From assembly GCA_002428015.1 (NCBI GenBank), contig DIZW01000023.1, positions 44,992 to 77,960 of the forward strand: a DNA stretch of 32,969 bases, written 5' to 3'. This stretch comes from Oxalobacteraceae bacterium UBA6018. GTDB taxonomy: Bacteria > Pseudomonadota > Gammaproteobacteria > Burkholderiales > Burkholderiaceae_D. The notes beneath the pieces were generated by a model. The model saw only the letters and a list, made by a program, of their open reading frames with translations. It made no database searches and was not told the DNA's origin. The position numbers were made by a program, and so were the translations under genes. Shown here piece after piece: positions 15,923 to 22,731 of this stretch. The stretch's first letter is position 1, and the number at the start of each line of letters is the position of its first letter.

Positions 15923-17998
15923 CTAAACCTCTTCGCAGCGGCTCAGGGTGATCAGGGTGCCGCGCGAGGCGGAATGCTCGCCCATCGGATGGGCCAGCAC
16001 CCGGTAGCGCTCCTGGCCGATCGCCGCTTCATGGCTGAGCTTGCTATCCCAGCCGTTCGGGAACAGCTCCGGCATCACCTGGGGCGCCTCGTTGCCGAGC
16101 ATGGCGCCACCCTGGCTGAACAGGCGGCTGGCGGCGCCGTTGAGAAACACCACCACACCCTCGTCGTCGAGGCCGATGACCGGCAGCGGCAGATGCTGGA
16201 GGATCTCGCGCGCCACGCTCAGGCTGGTCTCGTCGCGCGATATCTGCTGTTGCTTCTGGCGCAGCAGTTCCTCCATCTTGCGGTTGGTGACGGCCATGTC
16301 GTAGTTGGCGGTGCGCAGCTCCAGGTTCAGGCGCTCGTTGTCGTCGGCGATCTCCTTGAGGCGGAAGGCCTCGGCGATGTGGCCGCGCAGGCGCTCGTCG
16401 TCCCAGGGCTTGGTGAGGAATTTGTAGATCGCCCCCTCGTTCACGGCGTCCGTGACCGATTGCAGTTCGGTGTAGCCCGAGAGCATGATGCGTATCGTGT
16501 CGGGATACAGCGTCTTGGCCGCGCGCAGGAAATCGGCGCCTATCATGCCGGGCATGCGCTGGTCGGACACGATCACGTCGACGGCGTTGGCGGCCAGCAC
16601 TTCCAGCCCTTCCGCGCCGCTGTTGGCGGTGAGGATCTGGTAGCCGTCCGGGCGCAGCAGGCGGCGCAGCGAGGACACGATGTTCGGCTCGTCGTCGACC
16701 AGCAGCAGCGTGCGGCGCCGGTCCTGGATGCGGCGGTGGTGGGTCGGCAGGGTATGGCCGCGCGCCAGCAGGCCGGCCAGCTCGTCGGCGCCCAGCGCGG
16801 GCGCGAACACCTCGCCCTGGATCTGGTCGCACATGTTGCGCCGCAGGAAGTCGCATTCGGCGTCATGGTCCACCCGCACCGCCACCACGCCGATGCCCAG
16901 CTTGTGGGCCATGGCGATGATCGACTTGACCATCGCGGCGTGGTCGGCCGCGTCGTTGATGCCGGCCGTCAGCTCCGGGTCGATCTTGACCAGGTCCAGG
17001 CCCAGGCTGCTGAGCTCGTCGAGCGAGGCCAGGCGCATCTGGAAGCGGTCCAGCGTCAGGCCCACGCCCAGCGCTTTCAGGCTGCCCAGGGTATGGTTGC
17101 AGGCGGCCTGGTCGGCCAGCAGGCTCGCCTCCGTGACCTCGACGGCCAGCTGGGCCGGCGCCAGGCCGCGCGCGGCCAGGCTCTGGGCCACCAGCGTCGG
17201 CAGGCCGGGGTCGCGCAACTGGCTCAGCGACATGGCGATGGCCAGCCGCGGCAAGGTCAGGCCGGCGTCGCGCCAGGCCGCCAGGTCGGCGCCGGCGCGC
17301 TCGAGCGCCCAGGCGCCGATGGGGCCGGACAGGCCGGTCTGTTCGGCCAATGCGGCCAGCCGGTCGGCGCGCACCGCGCCCAGCCCGGGGTGGCGCAGCA
17401 CGACGAGCGCCTTGACCGCCGCGATGCTGCCGTCGCGCAGGTCGGCGCGCGCCTGGTAGGTCAACTCGAGCCAGTCATTGGCCAGCGCCTCGCGCAGCGC
17501 AAGTTCCAGCGCGCCATTGCGCTCGCCGGGATCGGGAAGGTGGCCCGGCAAGGGGAGGGCGCCGCCATTGCCGCCCAGGAAGACGCCGTTCGGGCCGGGG
17601 CCGGTCAAGGCGTCGCCGCCGGTCAGGTAGCACAGCAGGTGCAAGCTGCCGTCGCCGCCGTCCGTGGGCGCCGAGATGGTCAGGGTGAAGGGGGCGCCGC
17701 CGCGCGGGTCGGACAGCGCGATCTGGTCCGGGCGCAGATGGGCGAACACGCCGCGGATGGCGTGCTTGGCGCGCGCGGCGCTGCTGCGCGCGAACACCTG
17801 GCCAAGCTGGCCCTGGGCCTGCCCGCCGGTCATGCGCTGAAACGCCGGGTTGGCGTACAGCGCGACCGGATGGTGCTCGCCCGCGCCGACCAGCAGCACG
17901 CCGCAGGGGCAGGCTTCCAGCGCGGCCAGCAACAGCGGTGGGGGCGGCAGCGCGGCGCCATGCGCGCCGGGGCCGCCGCAGTCTTCACTCGTGTCCAT
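15923..17998 (-). CDS. PAS-EAL(degenerate)-REC-PAS signalling protein
   Basis: A 691-residue cytoplasmic protein. A PAS-like segment (about 22-125) precedes an EAL-fold region (about 163-415). A receiver domain follows (about 430-550) with acidic pocket Asp435/436, phospho-acceptor Asp479 in VSDQRMPG and Lys530 in FLTKPW. A coiled coil and a C-terminal PAS (about 590-690) complete it. The EAL signature reads KAL (196-198), DDFG reads LDRFQ (316-320), and the AEGVE-type motif reads AVRVD. Only parts such as EVTE and VKID are kept, so c-di-GMP phosphodiesterase activity is most unlikely; binding or scaffolding is possible. The receiver resembles the RpfG class. The start has AGGGA seven bases upstream. 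The gene converges on the two kinases and may be their phospho-acceptor, which is inference from position. Confidence 0.87.
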   Translation of the reverse strand: MDTSEDCGGPGAHGAALPPPPLLLAALEACPCGVLLVGAGEHHPVALYANPAFQRMTGGQAQGQLGQVFARSSAARAKHAIRGVFAHLRPDQIALSDPRGGAPFTLTISAPTDGGDGSLHLLCYLTGGDALTGPGPNGVFLGGNGGALPLPGHLPDPGERNGALELALREALANDWLELTYQARADLRDGSIAAVKALVVLRHPGLGAVRADRLAALAEQTGLSGPIGAWALERAGADLAAWRDAGLTLPRLAIAMSLSQLRDPGLPTLVAQSLAARGLAPAQLAVEVTEASLLADQAACNHTLGSLKALGVGLTLDRFQMRLASLDELSSLGLDLVKIDPELTAGINDAADHAAMVKSIIAMAHKLGIGVVAVRVDHDAECDFLRRNMCDQIQGEVFAPALGADELAGLLARGHTLPTHHRRIQDRRRTLLLVDDEPNIVSSLRRLLRPDGYQILTANSGAEGLEVLAANAVDVIVSDQRMPGMIGADFLRAAKTLYPDTIRIMLSGYTELQSVTDAVNEGAIYKFLTKPWDDERLRGHIAEAFRLKEIADDNERLNLELRTANYDMAVTNRKMEELLRQKQQQISRDETSLSVAREILQHLPLPVIGLDDEGVVVFLNGAASRLFSQGGAMLGNEAPQVMPELFPNGWDSKLSHEAAIGQERYRVLAHPMGEHSASRGTLITLSRCEEV

Positions 17999-18074
17999 GG
18001 CGCTTTCCCTGAGTAGTCACAGCCCGTTTGTCGCAGCGCCGGCAAAATCTGCTGCCGTTGCCTTAAAACAACTG

Positions 18075-18102
18075 ATTATACGCGCGGGGCAGGCGAAGAC
18101 AA
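18075..18102 (-). promoter_or_regulatory. Sigma70-like promoter of the EAL/REC gene
   Basis: On the minus strand TTGTCT (18102-18097), a 16-base spacer and a perfect TATAAT (18080-18075) precede the ATG at 17998, giving a leader of about 70 bases. The EAL/REC gene therefore seems transcribed independently of the GH31 gene upstream of it. Confidence 0.55.
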
Positions 18103-18165
18103 GCGCTGTTCAACGTCGGGCGGCAAGCGTGACGCGCGCACCACAGCGCGCCCGGCCGCGCGCCA

Positions 18166-20520
18166 TCAGGTGCCGCACTTGGGCAAGGCCAGCGCCAGTG
18201 CCTGGCCGGTGTAGACCAGCTGCGTTGCCTGGCCCGCCGGGCCGGCGCCGCAGGTCACCCGGAACGCCTGGCGCGCCGGCATGCCGGGATACTGGCCCTG
18301 GCGCGCGGCCAGCTCCAGGCGCCTTTCCTTGTCGTGCCACAGCAGGCGGGTGGTGGCGTACTGGCCCTGCTCGTAGCCGTAGCCGTCGCCGGCGTCGTCG
18401 TACAGCTCGAAGCTGGCGTCCTTGCCGGGATAGACGCGCAATTCGATCGGCGCCGCGCTCGCTTCGTCGGCGTACTGCTTGACCGGCCCCAGCGGCACGA
18501 TGCTGCCGGCGCGCGCGTACACGGGAATGGTGGCCAGGCCGGCGCCGGCGGCGATGACCTGGCCGCCCTGGTAGCGCTGGCCGCTCCAGAAGTCGTACCA
18601 GGCGCCGCCGGCGGGCAGGTAGACGGTGCGCACGGTGGCGCCCTTCTGCACCACCGGGTTGACCAGGAGTGCGGGGCCGAACATGTACTGGTCGGCGATG
18701 GCCAGGACCGCCGGATCGGCGCGGAAGTCCATCGCCAGCGGACGCATCATGGTGCCGGCACGGTGGGTGACGTCCCAGGCGCTGGCGTAGATGTAGGGCA
18801 GCAGGCGGTAGCGCAGCTTGTCGTAGTCCAGCAGGATCTTCTGGACCGGCGCGGGGAACTGCCACATCTCCTTGCCGGGCCCGGTGCCGTGGACGCGGAA
18901 CATGGGGTTGAACACGCCGAACTGGTACCAGCGCGTGAACAGCTCGGCGTAGGCGCCGTCCTTGGGGTCGCCGCCGAAAAAGCCGCCGATGTCGGCCGAC
19001 CAGTAGGGGATGCCGCTGATGCTGAAGTTCAGCCCGGCGGGGATCTGGCGCCGGAACACGTCCCAGGTGCCGGTCGTGTCGCCGGACCAGGTGATGGCCG
19101 CGTTGCGCTGCTGGCCGGCGTAGGCCGAGCGGGTCAGGATGAAGGCGCGCTTGGCCGGGATGTCGCGCCGGGCGCCGTCGTGCACGGCGCTGGTGTGCAG
19201 CAGCGGATAGGCGTTGTAGACCTCGGCGCCGGGGCCTTGCGCCGTGCTCAAGGCGTTCATCTGGCCCGGCTCGCCGCCGAGTTCGGCCTCGCTGCCGTCC
19301 AGCCACCAGCCGTCGAAGCCAAGCGTTCCCAGGCGTTCATTGATCTGTTTCCAATAGATGGACCGTCCCGGCGCCGAGAACGCGTCGTACCAGCGCCCGT
19401 GGCCGGCCGGGTAGACGTTGCGAAACAGCGGCGGATAGACGGCGCCGGCCCGCTCCAGCTCGGCCAGGTTGGCCAGCCCCTGGTCGAAGCGCGCCCAGAC
19501 CGACACGATGGTGTGCACGTTCTGCGCGTGCAGTTGCTTGACCATGGCCGACGGATCGGGATAGCGGCTGGCCTCGAACTCGTGGCTGCCCCAGCCGTTC
19601 GGACCCCAGTACTGCCAGTCCTGCACGACGGCGTCGAACGGGATCTTGAGCGCGCGGTGACGCTGGGCCACGCTGAGCAGCTCGTTCTGGGTGCTGTAGC
19701 GCTCCTTGGACTGCCACAGGCCCCAGGTCCAGCGCGCCATCAGCGGCGCGTCGCCGGTCAGCGCCCGGTAGCCGCCGACCACGTCGTCCAGTTCCGGGCC
19801 GTACACGAAATCGTAGTCGATGCCGCTGCCGTAGCCGGAGCGGAACACGACCTGGTGGGCGCTGAGCGGCGTCGTCACGTCCACGTCCGTCACCGAGGCG
19901 TTGTTCCACAGGATGCCGTAGCCGCGCGAGGACACCAGCATCGGCACGCCGACGTCGCGGTTGACCTGCTGCAGGCGCACGGTGCTGCCGCGGTAGTCCA
20001 GCTGGCCGCCCTGGTGCTGGCCGAGGCCGTAGATGGCGTCGTTTTCGTCGACCGCGAAGGCCTGGGCGAGCGCCCCGTTCGCCGCCGCCGGCAGCGAGCG
20101 CGCGTCGGCCACTTCCTCGGTGATCAGCTTGCCGGCCTTGTCCAGGAAGCCGACCGCGCCCGTGTTGCGGTCCACGCGCACGGTGAGCACTGGCGTCGAG
20201 AGCACGATGTATTGGCCGACGTCGGCCACGCGCCAGTCGGTCGGGCGCGCCTTGCCGATCACGGCCGGATTGTAGGCGCCGGCCCAACCAGCGCCGCGAT
20301 GAAAGCGCACGTGGACGATGCGCTCGCTCCAGGGTTCGATGGTCAAGGTGCCGGCCGCGCTGGTGAGCACCAGGCCGGCGGCGCTGCGCTCGACCTTGGT
20401 GATGGCGCGCTCGGCCACGGCGGGGCCGGCAACTGGCAGGTCGGCGGCCTGCGCCAGCGGGGCGCAAGCGCCAAGAATCAGGGCGCTCGATATCAGTGAG
20501 GCCAAGGTATTGCGTTGCAT
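18166..20520 (-). CDS. Secreted GH31 family alpha-glycosidase (alpha-xylosidase/alpha-glucosidase type)
   Basis: A 784-residue exported enzyme. The N-terminal signal region contains both a lipobox-like LGAC (Cys19) and a possible signal peptidase I site after AQA, so a lipoprotein or periplasmic form is possible. The N-terminal beta-sandwich has YGLGQHQGG. The GH31 barrel has nucleophile candidate Asp408 in FDGWWLDGSEAE and acid/base candidate Asp481 in ITWSGDTTGTW. The signatures SGIPYWSADIGGFFGG and FRVHGTGPGKEMW follow, then C-terminal beta domains (DUF5110-like). The WWLDGSE pattern and FRVHGT segment resemble exported alpha-xylosidases acting on xyloglucan pieces, but alpha-glucosidase is not excluded. 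The start has AGGAG five bases upstream. No T-tailed terminator follows the stop; only a GC-rich palindrome is present near 18145-18163. Confidence 0.93.
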   Translation of the reverse strand: MQRNTLASLISSALILGACAPLAQAADLPVAGPAVAERAITKVERSAAGLVLTSAAGTLTIEPWSERIVHVRFHRGAGWAGAYNPAVIGKARPTDWRVADVGQYIVLSTPVLTVRVDRNTGAVGFLDKAGKLITEEVADARSLPAAANGALAQAFAVDENDAIYGLGQHQGGQLDYRGSTVRLQQVNRDVGVPMLVSSRGYGILWNNASVTDVDVTTPLSAHQVVFRSGYGSGIDYDFVYGPELDDVVGGYRALTGDAPLMARWTWGLWQSKERYSTQNELLSVAQRHRALKIPFDAVVQDWQYWGPNGWGSHEFEASRYPDPSAMVKQLHAQNVHTIVSVWARFDQGLANLAELERAGAVYPPLFRNVYPAGHGRWYDAFSAPGRSIYWKQINERLGTLGFDGWWLDGSEAELGGEPGQMNALSTAQGPGAEVYNAYPLLHTSAVHDGARRDIPAKRAFILTRSAYAGQQRNAAITWSGDTTGTWDVFRRQIPAGLNFSISGIPYWSADIGGFFGGDPKDGAYAELFTRWYQFGVFNPMFRVHGTGPGKEMWQFPAPVQKILLDYDKLRYRLLPYIYASAWDVTHRAGTMMRPLAMDFRADPAVLAIADQYMFGPALLVNPVVQKGATVRTVYLPAGGAWYDFWSGQRYQGGQVIAAGAGLATIPVYARAGSIVPLGPVKQYADEASAAPIELRVYPGKDASFELYDDAGDGYGYEQGQYATTRLLWHDKERRLELAARQGQYPGMPARQAFRVTCGAGPAGQATQLVYTGQALALALPKCGT

Positions 20521-20590
20521 TGATGCTCCTGGAGAGTATGTGTTTGGTGGTGCGCCAACGGGGCGGCCCGCCTGCGATCAGCGTCCGCCA

Positions 20591-20619
20591 TTTTTAGACA
20601 CCTGTTGTGTCGAATGCAA
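20591..20619 (-). promoter_or_regulatory. Candidate promoter of the GH31 gene with inverted repeat in the spacer
   Basis: On the minus strand TTGCAT (20619-20614), 17 bases, then TAAAAA (20596-20591). The spacer is filled by the perfect inverted repeat GACAC-N5-GTGTC (20597-20611). A regulator bound there would sit between the -35 and -10 elements. The repeat is unlike the LacI-type sites elsewhere in the window, so another regulator would be involved. The -10 matches consensus at only 4 of 6 bases. Confidence 0.4.
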
Positions 20620-20725
20620 TTATGAAATTGACCAAATGGTGCACCGATTATACGTAGGGTAGGCGCGGGCGGCGGCACGACGCCGATGGCGCCGGCTTGA
20701 CACTTCGGTTACGCTATCTCCTGGT

Positions 20726-20769
20726 GCCGTGCCTACCGCCGTGCCTACCGCCGTGCCTACCGCCGTGCA
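20726..20769. repeat. 12-bp tandem repeat, about 3.7 copies
   Basis: Three identical copies of GCCGTGCCTACC start at 20726, 20738 and 20750, followed by a partial copy at 20762. The array lies in the upstream region of the OsmC-like gene, 37 bases before its ATG. Exact identity suggests a recent slippage expansion, and the copy number may vary among strains. Confidence 0.85.
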
Positions 20770-20805
20770 CTTTCACCACTCACCCAACAAGACGAAAGGA
20801 ATGCC

Positions 20806-21189
20806 ATGCAGGTCAAACTACATCGGGGCGAGGGACCGCTCCAGCAGGTGATCGAGATCGGCGCCCACCGCCTGCTGTCGGACGTGCCCGAGGCCAGTGG
20901 CGGCGCCGACAGCGGCCCCGGTCCGCACGACCTGCTGGCCGCGGCCCTGGGCGCCTGCACCGCGCTGACGGTGCTGATGTACGCCAGGCGCAAGGATATG
21001 CCGCTGCACGACATCGAAGTCACGGTCGACCATGAGCAGGCCGCCGGCGTGTACCAGTTTCACCGGCGCATACACTACATCGGCGAACTGAGCGACGAGC
21101 AGAAGCAGCGCCTGACCGACATCGCCAACAAGTGCCCGGTGCATAAAACCCTGCTGGGCGAGATCGCCATACACACCGAGGTGGCATGA
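20806..21189 (+). CDS. OsmC-family protein
   Basis: A small 127-residue cytoplasmic protein of the OsmC/Ohr fold. Two cysteines at the family positions, Cys51 in LGACTALTV and Cys110 in NKCPVHKTL, form the redox pair used by OsmC/Ohr proteins to reduce organic hydroperoxides. PHDLLAAALGAC and the C-terminal CPVHKTL are diagnostic. The ribosome site GAAAGGA lies just before the ATG. The stop overlaps the ATG of the pirin-like gene, so the two are translationally coupled. This pair is a housekeeping stress-type unit unrelated to the glycan genes. Confidence 0.92.
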   Translation: MQVKLHRGEGPLQQVIEIGAHRLLSDVPEASGGADSGPGPHDLLAAALGACTALTVLMYARRKDMPLHDIEVTVDHEQAAGVYQFHRRIHYIGELSDEQKQRLTDIANKCPVHKTLLGEIAIHTEVA

Positions 21190-22112
21190 TGACGCACGAC
21201 GACAATCAAGGCGGTGCGATCGAGACCGTGGTGGTGCCGCGCACCAGCGACCTGGGCGACCATTTCGAGGTGCGCCGCGCGCTGCCGTCACGCGAGAAGC
21301 GCATGGTCGGCCCCTTCGTCTTCCTCGACCAGATGGGGCCGCATGTGTTCGCTCCCGGCCGCGGCCTGGACGTGCGTCCGCATCCGCACATCGGCCTGGC
21401 CACCGTGACCTACCTGTTCGAAGGCGAGATCTTCCACCGCGACAGCCTGGGCACAGCGCAGGCGATCCGCCCCGGCGAGGTCAACTGGATGACCGCCGGC
21501 AGCGGCATCGTGCATTCCGAGCGCAGCGCGCCTGAGCGGCGCGAGCATGGGCAGACCCTGGCGGGCCTGCAGTGCTGGGTGGCCCTGCCGCGCCGGCATG
21601 AGGAAAGCGCGCCCGGCTTCGTGCACGTGGATGCCGACGGATTGCCGCTGGTGGAGGGCGACGGGGTCAGGGCGCGCGTGATCGCGGGCAGCTTCGCCGG
21701 GCGCAGTTCGCCGGTTCCGGCGCTCTCGCCGCTGTTCTATGTCGACGTCCAGCTCGATGCGCATGCCACCATCGTGGTGCCGGCCGACTACCACGAGCGC
21801 GCCGCCTACGTGGTCTCGGGCCGGGTCCAGGTCGGCCAGGAAGGCGCTTACGAGGCCGGCCAGCTGCTGGTGCTCAAGCCCGGGCGGACGGTGGACCTGG
21901 CGGCCGGCGCGCAGCCGGTGCGCCTGATGCTGCTCGGCGGCGAGCCCATGGACGGGCCGCGCGCGATCTTGTGGAATTTCGTCAGCAGCAGCAAGGACAG
22001 GCTGGAGCAGGCCGCCGAGGATTGGCGCGCCCAGCGCTTCGCGCCTGTCCCCGGCGAGCATGAGTTCATCCCCTTGCCGGAGGTGCTGGGACAGCCGGTT
22101 TTCTATCCGTAA
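21186..22112 (+). CDS. Pirin-family cupin protein
   Basis: A 308-residue bicupin of the pirin family. The N-terminal cupin carries the metal-binding set His66 and His68 (RPHPHIGL), His110 and Glu112 (GSGIVHSER). The C-terminal pirin domain includes PLFYVDVQLD and LLGGEPMDGPRAILWNFVSSS. Bacterial pirins include quercetin 2,3-dioxygenases and redox-linked regulators; which applies here cannot be told. ATG 21186 overlaps the OsmC stop, and ATG 21189 is an equally plausible start. Confidence 0.92.
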   Translation: MMTHDDNQGGAIETVVVPRTSDLGDHFEVRRALPSREKRMVGPFVFLDQMGPHVFAPGRGLDVRPHPHIGLATVTYLFEGEIFHRDSLGTAQAIRPGEVNWMTAGSGIVHSERSAPERREHGQTLAGLQCWVALPRRHEESAPGFVHVDADGLPLVEGDGVRARVIAGSFAGRSSPVPALSPLFYVDVQLDAHATIVVPADYHERAAYVVSGRVQVGQEGAYEAGQLLVLKPGRTVDLAAGAQPVRLMLLGGEPMDGPRAILWNFVSSSKDRLEQAAEDWRAQRFAPVPGEHEFIPLPEVLGQPVFYP

Positions 22113-22345
22113 GTTCCGATGGGGCGGGGGCGGCAATCGACGATGTCAAAAGCGAATTCCAGGTCGATTCTGTACGCGGGATCGATGCCAGTTCGTACTC
22201 AAACAGATCCCCGTTTCTCGTACACCGCCCCCCAGAGCGGGACATCGGGCTGCCCGGCCTTGACGCCTTCCATGAGCGCATCGACGGCACCGGGGCAGTC
22301 GCCGCTGGCCCAAAAACGTCTCACGCGGCTCTGCGCGAAAGCGTA
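22103..22345 (-). pseudogene. Frameshifted coding remnant, unknown family
   Basis: On the minus strand, 22345 to 22199 reads a protein-like stretch including RRFWASGDCPGAVDALMEG and PDVPLWGAVYEKRG, preceded by an in-frame stop. After a frame change the sequence reads GIDPAYRIDLEFAFDIVD and then a stop at 22103, overlapping the end of the pirin gene. The residue mix is unlike the Arg/Pro/His-rich noise of other non-coding frames here. No start codon or family was recognised. I call it a probable relic of a gene once convergent with the pirin gene. Confidence 0.35.
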
Positions 22346-22604
22346 TCAATTGCCACCCTGGGCCAGCGGATGCGCACGGCGGCCGCCCCAAGACTGCGCT
22401 GCGGCAACCGCGCGGCGGTAAGGGTTTTCCGTGCTTGCGCGGCCGTTCTTCGTATGACACGCTTGGAAGTGGATCAAGTTAATTGCAAGCAATCGTATGA
22501 GATCGATAACAAGCGGTGTTGGCGAAATCATCGGCATTACCCTCTTGCAGCTCATTAACGCGCGTCCCCATAGGTGGCAGAAAAGCCACAGGCGCACATA
22601 TCTG
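22346..22604. other. Non-coding stretch upstream of the second receptor
   Basis: I see no convincing gene, repeat or palindrome here. The sequence becomes less GC-rich after about 22440, as is common near a promoter. Confidence 0.5.
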
Positions 22605-22659
22605 TTGCCAAGAAAATTATCTGACGTATAATTCACTCAGTCGTGATAACGATAACACG
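22605..22659 (+). promoter_or_regulatory. Promoter and LacI-type operator of the second receptor gene
   Basis: TTGCCA (22605-22610), a 16-base spacer and a perfect TATAAT (22627-22632) predict a start near 22640. Directly on that start lies CGTGATAACGATAACACG (22642-22659), a palindrome matching at 14 of 18 positions with central CG. This is the form and place expected for a LacI-family repressor site. Its half-sites differ from both operator classes of the first locus, so a different regulator, not in this window, is likely. Confidence 0.6.
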
Positions 22660-22731
22660 CGACCGAATGTGGAACGCACGAGTGAATCCACATCGATGAA
22701 AACATCACACCTGATTGGGGGAGTTATTAGC

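Noticed and set aside
15974..20499. Long plus-strand frames opposite the EAL/REC gene and the GH31 gene
   Set aside because: Both are antisense to strongly supported genes, with repetitive Ala/Gln/Gly/His-rich translations.
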